Shown: piece by piece, positions 53,483 through 62,276 of the stretch | Position numbering within the stretch: the first letter of the stretch is position 1 | Layout: each line of letters starts with the position of its first letter | Assembly: GCF_030705305.1 (NCBI RefSeq) | Contig: NZ_JAUZEE010000001.1 | Location: 434,001-498,000, forward strand | Source: Leptothrix discophora | GTDB lineage: Bacteria > Pseudomonadota > Gammaproteobacteria > Burkholderiales > Burkholderiaceae_C | Length of the DNA: 64,000 bases | Reading direction: 5' to 3' | Made by a program: the position numbers and the translations under genes | The notes under the pieces: model-generated | Databases searched by the model: none | What the model was told of the DNA's origin: nothing | The model's input: only the letters and a program-made list of their open reading frames with translations

Positions 53483-54394
53483 ATGTCCAAGCCGCGTAAC
53501 GATCGGGTCGCTGTCTGTCATCTCGGACTGACCGGCGGCTTGCCCAACGAGGTGGCCGATGGCCTGGTCTGGGAGGCCGTCGACAGCCTGGAAGCCTTGA
53601 GCGCCCAGCTGCAGCTGCACACCCCGCCGGCCATCGTGATCGGCTGTCCGAACCGTCAGCAGGCCCAGTCCTTGCTGACCTGGAGCGGCCTGTCCCAGGC
53701 CGCTGCCGCGTCGGCGGTCGTGGTGGCCTGGCCGGCACCGGACCGTGATCTGGCCCGCCGCCTGATCCAGACCGGCGTGCAGGACGTGCTGGCGCTGGAG
53801 GACGCGCAGGGCCAGCGCCTGAAGCGCGCGGTCTTCCAGGCCATCGACCGCAAGGCGCAGGACCTCGAAGTGCGCCGCGCCTGGTCGATCGACCTCGGCA
53901 CCGGCCTGCCCAACCGCGCCCTGCTGGTCGAGCTGCTGAACCAGCTGTGCGCACTGCGCGAGCGCGAGCCCGTGCCGATGGCGCTGCTGGTGTTCCGGCT
54001 CGACGGGCTGGACGCGATCCAGGCCCGACTGGGTGCCCAGGCGGCGCAACTGCTCAAGCGCAAGGCGGCCGTGCGGCTGCGCGCCGGGCTGCGGTCGAGC
54101 GACGTCGTGGCCGTCGTCGGCAGCGATGCCTTTGCCGCCGTGCTGCCCAGCATGGAACGCCCGCAGGACGGCGAACGTGTCGCCGCCAAGCTCGCACTCA
54201 GCATGAGCGAGCCCTACGTCGTCATCGGCCAGCAGGCGGTGCTCGGCATCGGCACCGGCGTCAGCCTCTACCCGGACCACGGCCGCCAGGCCGAGGAACT
54301 GCTGCGGCTGGCCTACGCCGGTGCCGTCCAGTCGCGCAATCCGCGCCGCGGTGGACTGGTCGGCGGCATGGACGACGCGGCGAACGACGACTGA
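53483..54394 (+). CDS. Degenerate GGDEF protein with receiver-like N-terminus; likely c-di-GMP receptor
   Basis: A 303-residue protein. Residues 1-130 are receiver-like in length and alternate beta and alpha segments but lack clear phosphoacceptor residues. Residues 137-290 are a GGDEF domain (GLPNRALLVELL…VFRLDGLDAIQARLG). The signature is GSDAF (213-217), missing the catalytic glutamate and second glycine, so diguanylate cyclase activity is unlikely. The inhibitory-site motif RSSD (204-207) stands five residues before it, as in functional I-sites, so c-di-GMP binding is probable. It is divergent from the receiver-like gene. Confidence 0.82.
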   Translation: MSKPRNDRVAVCHLGLTGGLPNEVADGLVWEAVDSLEALSAQLQLHTPPAIVIGCPNRQQAQSLLTWSGLSQAAAASAVVVAWPAPDRDLARRLIQTGVQDVLALEDAQGQRLKRAVFQAIDRKAQDLEVRRAWSIDLGTGLPNRALLVELLNQLCALREREPVPMALLVFRLDGLDAIQARLGAQAAQLLKRKAAVRLRAGLRSSDVVAVVGSDAFAAVLPSMERPQDGERVAAKLALSMSEPYVVIGQQAVLGIGTGVSLYPDHGRQAEELLRLAYAGAVQSRNPRRGGLVGGMDDAANDD

Positions 54395-54405
54395 CGTCGC
54401 GCCGG

Positions 54406-55230
54406 CTACCGCACGCTCGTGTCGGGAGGGCCGGCCAGCGGCATGTAGAGATCGACCCGCCGGTCGGCCAGCGGATCGTGCCGGCGGGCCTCGTCCAGCG
54501 CCGCGCGACTGAGCCGGACGGTGTGCAGGCCGGCCTCCCGACCGGCGCGCAACAGAATCCGGCCGTCCGACCCGGCCACCGTCGTGAGGCCGCCGTAGCG
54601 CAGCCCACCTTCGCACCCGCAGGCGTTCGCATAGGCCACGACCACCCGGTTCTCGCAGGCCCGCGCCGGCACCAGCAGCTGAGGGACCTCGTCGTAGCCG
54701 CGCATGTTGGCGGTCGGCACCAGCACCGCGTCGACGCCTTGCAGCGCCAGCAGCCTCACGGTCTCCGGGAATTCCACGTCGTAGCAGATCAGCAGGCCGA
54801 GCCGCCAGCCGCGCCAGTCGAAGGCCGCCGAGCCGACCTCACCGGCGCTGAACTGGCGCCGGTCCAGCTCGCCGAACAGGTGGGTCTTGCGATAGGACGC
54901 CAGGCGCGAACCGTCCGCGTCGACCGCCAGCGCGGTGTTGTAGGGCGCCGAGCCATCGGCGTGTCGCTCGGCCAGCCCGACGACCAGCGCCAGCCCGTGA
55001 TGCCGCGCCAGCGCCGAGACGGCCTGTGCCAGCGGACCGTCGATCGGCTCGGCGCGCGCCTGCACGGCCTGCGCGCCGATCGCGTAGCCGGTCAGGCTCA
55101 TCTCCGGGCACAGCAGCAGGTCGGCGCCAGCCTGGCGGGCCTGGGCAGCGCTGGCGTCGAGGCGTTCCAGGGCCTCGGCCGGCTCGCGGGCGTAGCCGGT
55201 CTGGCAGAGCGCGAGGGTGAGCGTGTCCAT
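54406..55230 (-). CDS. davA: 5-aminovaleramidase (carbon-nitrogen hydrolase)
   Basis: DavA hydrolyses 5-aminopentanamide to 5-aminovalerate in lysine catabolism. The 274-residue nitrilase-superfamily protein has the catalytic triad: Glu in LLLCPEMSLTGY, Lys in SYRKTHLFGELDRRQFS, and Cys in GLLICYDVEFPE. KTHLFGELDR and VLVPTANM match Pseudomonas DavA closely. It begins eight bases after davB, so both are on one transcript. It converges with the GGDEF-like gene, 11 bases apart. A generic omega-amidase is the alternative. Confidence 0.87.
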   Translation of the reverse strand: MDTLTLALCQTGYAREPAEALERLDASAAQARQAGADLLLCPEMSLTGYAIGAQAVQARAEPIDGPLAQAVSALARHHGLALVVGLAERHADGSAPYNTALAVDADGSRLASYRKTHLFGELDRRQFSAGEVGSAAFDWRGWRLGLLICYDVEFPETVRLLALQGVDAVLVPTANMRGYDEVPQLLVPARACENRVVVAYANACGCEGGLRYGGLTTVAGSDGRILLRAGREAGLHTVRLSRAALDEARRHDPLADRRVDLYMPLAGPPDTSVR

Positions 55231-55238
55231 GACGGGTG

Positions 55239-56918
55239 TCAGTCCGGCAAAGCCACCGGGCCCAGTGCCGGGTAGCGGTCGCCGGGGCCGGGGTTGGCCG
55301 CCGGGCTGCGACCGCCGAACTGGTGGACGATGCCCCAGACCGCGTTCAGCGAGGTCTGCACCGCGCCCTCGACCCAGGCCGGCGTGAAGGACACGTCGTC
55401 GCCGGCGATGAAGATGCCGCGTTCGGCCGGCGGCAGGCCGTCCTGCATGAAATGCCCGTGCATCCGGTGGTTGTAGCGGTAGTGGCCCGGCAGCGCGCCC
55501 TTGAAGGCACCGAGGAAATACGGATCGGCCTCCCAGGACACGGTGATCGGGTCGCCGACGATGTGGCGGGCGATGTCCACGTCCGGGTAGATCTTGGCCA
55601 GCGCGGCCAGCGCGAGCTGCACGCGCTTCTCGGGTCCGTGCGGCAGCATCTTCAGCGCGTCGCTCATCCACGCGTAGGACAGGCAGATGACGGCCGGCCG
55701 GTCCGGCCCGTGGTCGAACAGGTAGGTGCCGCGGGTCAGGCGGTCGGTCAGCGTCATGCTCATGACGTCACGGCCGGTGCGCGGATCGCGGTCCTTCCAG
55801 AACGGCCGGTCGACCATCACGAAGGTCTTGCTCGACTGCATGTAGCGCGTGCGGTCCAGCGCCATCCACAAGGCCTGCGAGAACAGGCTTTCCTCGACCT
55901 CGATCTGGGTCGTCAGCAGCCAGCTCTGGCAGGTCACCAGCACGGCCGCATGCTCGCGCCGGGTGCCCCAGGTGTCGGTGACGGCCAGGCGGCCGTTCGG
56001 CGCTCGGGCAATGGCCGTCACGCCCGGCCGGGTCGCGCCGCCATGCAGGCTGGCCAGCGAGGTGCCCTGCGGCCAGTGCGCGATCGCCTCGGGCGCATGG
56101 CCCCACAGGCCCAGCGGCACCTGCTGCACGCCGCCCTCGATCAGGTGCTGGTTCTCGTCGCAGCCGGTCAGCACGACCCGCAGGATCTCCAGCATGGTGT
56201 TGGGGAAATCCGAGTCCCAGCCGCCGGTGCCGAAGCCGACCTGGCCGAACACCTCGCGGTGCCGGAACGACAGCCGCGAGAAGGCCCGCGACTGGGCCAC
56301 GAAGTCGTAGAAGGTGCGGTCGTCCCACAGCGGCACGAGCCGGTCCCACAGCGCCTTCAGGCGGACCGTGTCGCGCTCGCGCAGTGCCGCCTGCAGCTCG
56401 CCGAAGCCCAGCTCGGACAGCGCCTCGTCCCAGGCCTGCGCCACCTCGCGGAACAGCGGCGGCAGGTCGTCCAGGCTGCGCGCGTAGTGGCTCTGTCCGG
56501 CCAGGTCGATGACGGTGCTGCCGGCAGCCGGCGTCAGCGGGTTCGGGAAGGGCCGGGTCTTCAGCCCGAGCAGGTCGACGTAGTGGAAGAAGGCGGTGCT
56601 GGAGGCCGGGAAGCGCATCCCGCCCAGCTCGGCGACGACGCCCTGGCCGCCCTCGAAGGGCTGCGAGCGCAACCGGCCGCCCATGCGCGAGGCCTCGTAG
56701 ACGACCGGCTTGAGGCCCAGCTTCATCAGCTCATGCGCGGCCACCAGCCCGGCGATGCCCGCGCCGACGATGCCGACCTCCGTGCCGTGCACCTCGGGCG
56801 GCAGCGTGGCCAGGCCGGCCGGGTGGCGCAGCCAGTCGTCGTAGGCAAAGGGAAAGTCGGGGCCGAACACCGTCACGGGTTGGTCGGACGCAGGGATGGC
56901 AGCGCGGGTCGAGTTCAT
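55239..56918 (-). CDS. davB: Lysine 2-monooxygenase
   Basis: DavB oxidatively decarboxylates L-lysine to 5-aminopentanamide with FAD and oxygen. The 559-residue protein follows Pseudomonas putida DavB (about 560) over its whole length: TVFGPDFPFAYDDWLRHPAGL at the start, the FAD motif VGIVGAGIAGLVAAHELMKL (48-67), ELGGMRFP, FGTGGWDSDFPNTMLEI, SWEADPYFLGAFKGALPGHY and FIAGDDVSFTPAWVEGAVQTSLNAVWG. Related tryptophan and phenylalanine monooxygenases are the alternative, but the match to DavB and the davA neighbour favour lysine. I start at ATG 56918, which matches DavB; a TTG at 56963 is less likely. Confidence 0.9.
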   Translation of the reverse strand: MNSTRAAIPASDQPVTVFGPDFPFAYDDWLRHPAGLATLPPEVHGTEVGIVGAGIAGLVAAHELMKLGLKPVVYEASRMGGRLRSQPFEGGQGVVAELGGMRFPASSTAFFHYVDLLGLKTRPFPNPLTPAAGSTVIDLAGQSHYARSLDDLPPLFREVAQAWDEALSELGFGELQAALRERDTVRLKALWDRLVPLWDDRTFYDFVAQSRAFSRLSFRHREVFGQVGFGTGGWDSDFPNTMLEILRVVLTGCDENQHLIEGGVQQVPLGLWGHAPEAIAHWPQGTSLASLHGGATRPGVTAIARAPNGRLAVTDTWGTRREHAAVLVTCQSWLLTTQIEVEESLFSQALWMALDRTRYMQSSKTFVMVDRPFWKDRDPRTGRDVMSMTLTDRLTRGTYLFDHGPDRPAVICLSYAWMSDALKMLPHGPEKRVQLALAALAKIYPDVDIARHIVGDPITVSWEADPYFLGAFKGALPGHYRYNHRMHGHFMQDGLPPAERGIFIAGDDVSFTPAWVEGAVQTSLNAVWGIVHQFGGRSPAANPGPGDRYPALGPVALPD

Positions 56919-56948
56919 GCCGCCAGTGTGGAGAGGCGCAACCGGTAC

Positions 56949-56963
56949 TTGAAGGAAGTTCAA
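56949..56963. promoter_or_regulatory. Putative LysR box (T-N11-A) between davB and the ArgP/LysG-like gene
   Basis: TTGAA-GGAAG-TTCAA is a perfect 5-bp-arm palindrome of the T-N11-A type in the 81-bp gap. The gap is AT-richer than its surroundings, as expected for divergent promoters. Confidence 0.55.
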
Positions 56964-56999
56964 TTAAAGTCGATTCACTCAATATCTCCTTGAACCAAC

Positions 57000-57929
57000 A
57001 TGCTCGACGTCCGCCAGCTGCAAGCCTTCGTCGCCGTGATCGAGCAGGGCGGTTTCGGCCCTGCGGCGCTGGCGCTGGACCTGACGCTGGCGGCGGTCTC
57101 GCTGCGCATCAAGTCGCTGGAGGCCAGCCTGGGACAGCGCCTGGTGGTGCGGGGCAAGACCGTGCGCGCGACGGCCGCCGGCCAGGCGCTGCTGGCGCAC
57201 GTCAAGCAGGTCCGGCTGATGGAGGCCGACCTGCTGGCCGGCCTGCCCGGAGGCCAGGCACGTGGCGCGGCCACATGGCAGAGCCTGGGCGTGGCGATCA
57301 ATGCCGATTCGGTCGCCAGCTGGTTCCTGCCCGGCGTCGCGCCGCTGCTGCAGCGCGATCGGCTGCTGATGGAGATCGTCATCGACGACCAGGACCACAC
57401 CCACGACGCGCTCAAGAGCGGCGACGTGGTCGGCTGCGTGACCACGCTCGCGCGTGCCATCCGTGGCTGCGTGGCCGAGCCGCTGGGCGCCTTGCGCTAC
57501 CGCTGCGTGGCGGCACCCGAGGTCGTCGCGCGCTGCCACACGGCCGGCGGCCGCTTGTCACCGCACCGCCTGCTGGCCGAGCCGGCGGTGATCTTCAACC
57601 GCAAGGACGCGCTGCAGGACGCCTTCCTGGTCCAGCACCTGGGCCTGCGGCAGCCGCACTACCCACGCCACCACGCGCCGGCGGTCGACGCCTTCGAGCG
57701 CGCCATCGAGCTGGGCCTGGGCTGGGGCATGGTGCCGGAACAGCACCTGGTCGACCGTCCCGGCCTGGCCGAGATCCTGCCCGGCGCGACCGTCGACGTG
57801 CGCCTCTACTGGCAGCACTGGGCCCGCGAGTCCGAGCCGGCGCGGCGGCTGACCGCGGCGGTCAAGGCAGCGGCGCATGCCGCACTGACACAGGAAGGGC
57901 AGGCCGTGGCGCTGAACGCGGCGACCTAG
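57000..57929 (+). CDS. ArgP/LysG-like LysR-family regulator
   Basis: A 309-residue LysR regulator of the IciA/ArgP/LysG group. The N-terminus LDVRQLQAFVAVIEQGGFGPAALALDLTLAAVSLRIKSLEASLGQRLVVRG holds the winged helix and is typical of that group, whose members sense lysine or arginine and usually control a lysine or arginine exporter. Here it is divergent from davBA, so lysine-dependent control of the catabolic operon is likely (inferred). Its TAG stop shares the CTAG with the stop of the convergent cyclase gene. Confidence 0.87.
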   Translation: MLDVRQLQAFVAVIEQGGFGPAALALDLTLAAVSLRIKSLEASLGQRLVVRGKTVRATAAGQALLAHVKQVRLMEADLLAGLPGGQARGAATWQSLGVAINADSVASWFLPGVAPLLQRDRLLMEIVIDDQDHTHDALKSGDVVGCVTTLARAIRGCVAEPLGALRYRCVAAPEVVARCHTAGGRLSPHRLLAEPAVIFNRKDALQDAFLVQHLGLRQPHYPRHHAPAVDAFERAIELGLGWGMVPEQHLVDRPGLAEILPGATVDVRLYWQHWARESEPARRLTAAVKAAAHAALTQEGQAVALNAAT

Positions 57930-59647
57930 TGGCCGGCCAGCACCACCGAGTCGTTCTCGCATGCGGCCATGCGGATCTGGTTTCGGCCGCTGCGCTTGGC
58001 GCGGTACATGGCGTCGTCGGCCAGCTTGACGAGTTCGTCGCTGCTCAGCTCGCAGCCGGGCCGCAGGCAGGCCAGGCCGATGCTGGCGCTGACGCGCAAC
58101 GTCGCCCCGTCGGCCTGGACCGGCTCGCCGGCCGCCAGCAGCAGCAGCTCGGCGACTTGCTGGGCATCGTCCGGCGTGTTCTTCAGGCCTTCGAGCAGGA
58201 CGACGAACTCGTCGCCGCCAAGCCGGGCCAGCGTGTCGGTCTGGCGCAGCAGGCCGCGCATGCGCTGCGACAGACCGATCAGCAGCTGGTCTCCGGCGTG
58301 GTGGCCGTGCTGGTCGTTGACGGCCTTGAAGCCGTCCAGGTCGATGAACAGCAGCGCGACGGCGGTGCCCTGGCGACGCACCCGGCTGAGCGCGCCCTCC
58401 AGCATCAGGAAGAAGGCGCGCCGGTTCGGCAGGCCCGTCAGCGCATCGTGGCTGGCCTCGTGCTCGCGCACGGCCTGGGCTTCCTTGAGGGCGCTGATGT
58501 CGGTCAGGAAGCCGACGAACAGCTGGCGCGAGGCGTCGTCGTCGGGGTTCTCGACCCGGCCGACCGCCAGCCGCACCGGCAGCACCGTGCCGTCGCTGCG
58601 TTGGGCCGTGACCTCGCGGCCGATGCCGATCACGCGCGGTTCGCCGCCCTGGCGATAGCGGTGCAGGTAGCCGTCATGGCCACTGCGGTAGGGCTCGGGC
58701 ATCAGCACCGAGACGTTGCGGCCGATCAGCTGATCGGCTTCGTAGCGCAGCATCTTCAGGGCCGAACGGTTGATGGTGCGGATCAGGCCGCGCGCGTCGA
58801 TGGTCACGATGCCGTCGACGGCCGTGTCGAACATGGCCTGCAGCCGTGCCTCGCTGGACTGCAGCTGCGCGACCACCAGGCGGTACTTCAGGATCGTGTT
58901 GCCGCCCAGCGCGACCACGCCCATGATGACGGCGGCCAGCGCCACGAAGCCGGCCAGCGCGACCACGCCTTCGCTGGCGGTCGGCATGTCGGTCTCGGCG
59001 ACGCCGATGAAGCGCACCGAGGCCATGCCGAGGTAGTGCATCGAGGTGATCGCCGCGCCCATCAATGTGCCGGCAATGGCCGTCGTCAGCAGTCCGCTGA
59101 AGCGTCCGCTGGCCAGCAGGGCTTCGCGGATCCACAACGAGAAGGTCGCCAGCACCACCGCCGCGACGATGGATAGCCCGAAGGTGAGCGGCTCGAAGCG
59201 CAGCAACGGCGTCATGCGCAGCGACAGCATGCCGCCGTGGTGCATCAGGCCGATGCCGGCACCGACCAGGATGCCGCCGCCCACGAGCTGGGCCGGCCGG
59301 ATCTGTTCACGCGACAGCAGGCTCAGCGCCAGCCCGGCCGCCAGCAACGCGGGCAGCACCGAGGCGGCGGTCCAATGCAGGTCGTAGGACGTGTGGAAGC
59401 AGACCTCCATGGCCATCATGCCGACGAAGTGCATGGCCCAGACGCCGCCGCCCAGCGCGACCGCTCCGCTGCCAATCGACAGCATGCGGTGGCTCAGTTT
59501 CAGCGAGGACCGTGCCAGCGTCGCCACCTGCAGGGCGATGATCGACGCGATGACGGCAATGGCGACGGACAGCGCGACCAGGCCCGGGTCGTGGCCGAAG
59601 GGAAGGACCTGGGTCGCGGCGGGATCGGCAAAGAATCTGTATGGCAT
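57926..59647 (-). CDS. MHYT-PAS-GGDEF diguanylate cyclase
   Basis: A 573-residue membrane diguanylate cyclase. The N-terminal MHYT sensor has seven transmembrane segments with three motifs (AMHFVGMM, LMHHGGM, SMHYLGM), thought to bind a metal and sense O2, CO or NO. A PAS domain follows (about 270-390, ARLQAMFDTAVDGIVTIDARG), then the GGDEF domain (about 400-565) with an intact GGDEF and an I-site RQTD five residues before it. It is likely active. There is no EAL domain. Confidence 0.92.
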   Translation of the reverse strand: MPYRFFADPAATQVLPFGHDPGLVALSVAIAVIASIIALQVATLARSSLKLSHRMLSIGSGAVALGGGVWAMHFVGMMAMEVCFHTSYDLHWTAASVLPALLAAGLALSLLSREQIRPAQLVGGGILVGAGIGLMHHGGMLSLRMTPLLRFEPLTFGLSIVAAVVLATFSLWIREALLASGRFSGLLTTAIAGTLMGAAITSMHYLGMASVRFIGVAETDMPTASEGVVALAGFVALAAVIMGVVALGGNTILKYRLVVAQLQSSEARLQAMFDTAVDGIVTIDARGLIRTINRSALKMLRYEADQLIGRNVSVLMPEPYRSGHDGYLHRYRQGGEPRVIGIGREVTAQRSDGTVLPVRLAVGRVENPDDDASRQLFVGFLTDISALKEAQAVREHEASHDALTGLPNRRAFFLMLEGALSRVRRQGTAVALLFIDLDGFKAVNDQHGHHAGDQLLIGLSQRMRGLLRQTDTLARLGGDEFVVLLEGLKNTPDDAQQVAELLLLAAGEPVQADGATLRVSASIGLACLRPGCELSSDELVKLADDAMYRAKRSGRNQIRMAACENDSVVLAGH

Positions 59648-59796
59648 GGACGAGGCTCAGGCCCGCCGTCGTCCTCTCGGAGGACACCGGGTTCGGGATG
59701 CGGCGGAAGGCCTCTGCATGGTCGACTGGACGTTGCCGCGACGATCGCCGGAAGATGCCGGCCAGGGCAGCGCTGTTCCGCCGTGCATGGACCGAT

Positions 59797-61287
59797 TCAG
59801 CGCAGCACGTCCCCGATGCACAGGTACTTCATCTCGACATAGTCCTCGATGCCGTGGCGCGAGCCCTCGCGGCCGAGGCCGGATTGCTTGACGCCGCCGA
59901 AGGGCACCTCGGCGACCGAGATCAGGCCGGTGTTGATGCCGACCATGCCGGATTCCAGCGCCTCGGCGACGCGGAAGATGCGGCCGATGTCGCGGCTGTA
60001 GAAGTAGCTCGCCAGGCCGAACTCGGTGGCGTTGGCCAGGCCGATGACGTCGGCCTCGGTCTCGAAGCGGAACACCGGCGCGACCGGGCCGAAGGTTTCC
60101 TCGCGGGCGCACAGCATGTCGGCGGTGACGTTGGCCAGCACGGTGGGCGTGTAGAAGCGCTCGGCCAGCGGACCCGCGGCGCGGCCACCGCCGGTCACCA
60201 GCGTGGCGCCCTTGGCAAGTGCATCGGCGACGTGCGCCTCGACCTTGGCCATGGCCTGGCCGTCGATCATCGGACCCTGGTTCACGCCCGGCTCGAAGCC
60301 GTTGCCGACCTGGATGCTGCGGGCCTTGGCGGCCAGCTTCTCGACGAAGGCGTCGTAGACGCCGGCCTGCACATAGAGCCGGTTGGCGCAGACGCAGGTC
60401 TGGCCGGCGTTGCGGTACTTGCTGACCAGCGCGCCCTCGGCCGCGCTGTCCAGGTCGGCGTCGTCGAAGACGATGAAGGGCGCATTGCCGCCCAGTTCCA
60501 GGCTGAGCTTCTTGATGGTCGGCGCGCACTGGCGCATCAGGATGCGGCCGACCTCGGTCGAGCCGGTGAAGCTCAGGTGGCGCACCACGTCGGAGGCACA
60601 CAGCACGTTGCCGATCTCGATCGAGCGGTCGGCATCGGCGCTGAGGATGTTCAGCACGCCCGCCGGCATGCCCGCACGCAGCGCCAGTTCGGCGCAGGCC
60701 AGCGCCGACAGCGGCGTCTGCTCGGCCGGCTTGATGATGACCGGGCAGCCGGCGGCCAGGGCCGGCGCCACCTTGCGGGTGATCATCGCGATGGGGAAGT
60801 TCCACGGCGTGATCGCGGCACAGACGCCGATCGGCTGCTTGAGCACGATGTAGCGCTTGTTCGGGTCGGTGGTCGGGATGGTCTCGCCGTAGACGCGCTT
60901 GGACTCCTCGGCGAACCACTCGATGAAGCTGGCGCCGTAGATCACCTCGCCGCGGGCCTCGGCCAGCGGCTTGCCCTGCTCGGCGGTCATGATGCGGGCC
61001 AGGTCGTCCGCATGCTGGACCAGCAGGTGGTACCAGCGCATCAGGATGGCGGCGCGCTCCTTGGCGGGCCTGGCCTTCCAGGCCGGCCAGGCGGCGTGGG
61101 CAGCGGCGATGGCCTGTTCGGCCTCGGCCGCGCCGGTGTTGGCGACCTCGGCCAGCGTCAGGCCGGTGGCCGGGTCCTCGACGGCGAAGCGGCCGCTCCC
61201 GGCCAGCCACTGGCCGTTGACCAGGGCATCCGTGCGCAGCAGCGTGGGATCGTTGAGCAGGGCCAGCGGAGAGGTCTTGGTGTCCAT
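59797..61287 (-). CDS. gabD: NAD(P)-dependent succinate/glutarate-semialdehyde dehydrogenase
   Basis: A 496-residue aldehyde dehydrogenase of the GabD/DavD type. The catalytic Cys is in NAGQTCVCANRLYV and the general-base Glu in LELGGNAPFIVFDDAD; PWNFPIAMITRKVAPALAAGCPVIIKPAEQTP forms the cofactor pocket. GabD and DavD (glutarate semialdehyde dehydrogenase) cannot be separated by motif alone. The lysine genes nearby and an upstream ABC importer make a DavD role likely. The ATG at 61287 is preceded by no strong ribosome site. Confidence 0.88.
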   Translation of the reverse strand: MDTKTSPLALLNDPTLLRTDALVNGQWLAGSGRFAVEDPATGLTLAEVANTGAAEAEQAIAAAHAAWPAWKARPAKERAAILMRWYHLLVQHADDLARIMTAEQGKPLAEARGEVIYGASFIEWFAEESKRVYGETIPTTDPNKRYIVLKQPIGVCAAITPWNFPIAMITRKVAPALAAGCPVIIKPAEQTPLSALACAELALRAGMPAGVLNILSADADRSIEIGNVLCASDVVRHLSFTGSTEVGRILMRQCAPTIKKLSLELGGNAPFIVFDDADLDSAAEGALVSKYRNAGQTCVCANRLYVQAGVYDAFVEKLAAKARSIQVGNGFEPGVNQGPMIDGQAMAKVEAHVADALAKGATLVTGGGRAAGPLAERFYTPTVLANVTADMLCAREETFGPVAPVFRFETEADVIGLANATEFGLASYFYSRDIGRIFRVAEALESGMVGINTGLISVAEVPFGGVKQSGLGREGSRHGIEDYVEMKYLCIGDVLR

Positions 61288-61421
61288 GGTGGTGGGTCGT
61301 CTCATGCGGTGGAAAGGGCTGGCAACTCTACGTCGCGGCGCGCAAGTTCGTCGGATGCCGGGCGTCGCATGCCGGGCATCACGCACGGCATCTCCTGGGG
61401 GCAGGTCGGCGCCGACGCGGT

Positions 61422-62252
61422 TCAGGCCTTCTTGCCGCGTATCCATTCGAGCACCAGCATCAGGCCGGTCGTGAAGATCGTCAGCAGCGTCGCGACCGCG
61501 GCGATGGTCGGGTTGATGTTCTCGCGGATGCCGGTGAACATCTGGCGCGGCAGCGTGACCTGGCTGGGGCCGGCGATGAACAGCGTCACGACGACCTCGT
61601 CGAAGGACGTCGCGAAGGCGAACAGCGCGCCCGAGATCACGCCCGGCGCGATCACCGGCAGCGTCACGCGCCAGAAGGTCTCCAGCGGCCCGGCACCCAG
61701 GCTCAGGCTGGCGCGCACGAGGTTGTGGTTGAAGCCCTGCAGCGTCGCCAGCACGGTGGTGACCACGAAGGGCGCACCCAGCGCAGCATGCACGACGATC
61801 AGGCCGAGGTAGGTGTCGGACAGGCCGATGCGGGCGAAGAACAGGTAGCAGGCCACGCCGACCACCACGATGGGCACGACCATCGGCGCGATCAGCACGC
61901 TCATCAGCAGGCCCTTGCCGGGAAACTGGACCCGCGCCAGGCCGACCGCCGTCAGCGTGCCCAGCACGGTGGCGACCAACGTCGCGGCCGGCGCGACGAT
62001 GAAGCTGTTGCGTGCGGCGCGGGCCCAGTCGTCGGAGGTGAACAGGTTCTCGTACCACTGCAGGCTCCAGCCTGGCATCGGGTAGGCCAGGAAGGAGCTG
62101 GCCGAGAACGACAGCGGCACGATCACCAGGATGGGCAGCAGCAGGAACAGCAGCATGGCCACGCCGAACAGCCGCAGCGCCCACCAGCCGAGCTGGTCGA
62201 GCCGCGTGTAGTAGGCCGGGAAGATGGGCAGGGCGAGCGACTTCGGCAGCAT
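61422..62252 (-). CDS. ABC transporter permease, PotC type
   Basis: A 276-residue inner-membrane permease with six transmembrane segments of the spermidine/putrescine class. It shows PLSFSASSFLAYPMPGWSLQWYENLF near the start, LRATL-like EAA loop NLVRASLSLGAGPLETFWRVTLPVIAPG, and GALFAFATSFDEVVVTLFIAG typical of PotC. It begins 24 bases after the partner permease. Cargo is a polyamine, 4-aminobutyrate or another basic amine by family; lysine-derived amines are possible by context. Confidence 0.9.
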   Translation of the reverse strand: MLPKSLALPIFPAYYTRLDQLGWWALRLFGVAMLLFLLLPILVIVPLSFSASSFLAYPMPGWSLQWYENLFTSDDWARAARNSFIVAPAATLVATVLGTLTAVGLARVQFPGKGLLMSVLIAPMVVPIVVVGVACYLFFARIGLSDTYLGLIVVHAALGAPFVVTTVLATLQGFNHNLVRASLSLGAGPLETFWRVTLPVIAPGVISGALFAFATSFDEVVVTLFIAGPSQVTLPRQMFTGIRENINPTIAAVATLLTIFTTGLMLVLEWIRGKKA

Positions 62253-62276
62253 GGCGGTTCCCTTTCAGGCTCGGCC

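Noticed and set aside
55239-56918. Tryptophan 2-monooxygenase of the indole-acetamide auxin pathway
   Set aside because: The full-length pattern matches lysine monooxygenase DavB, and the partner is a DavA-type nitrilase-fold amidase, not an amidase-signature IaaH.
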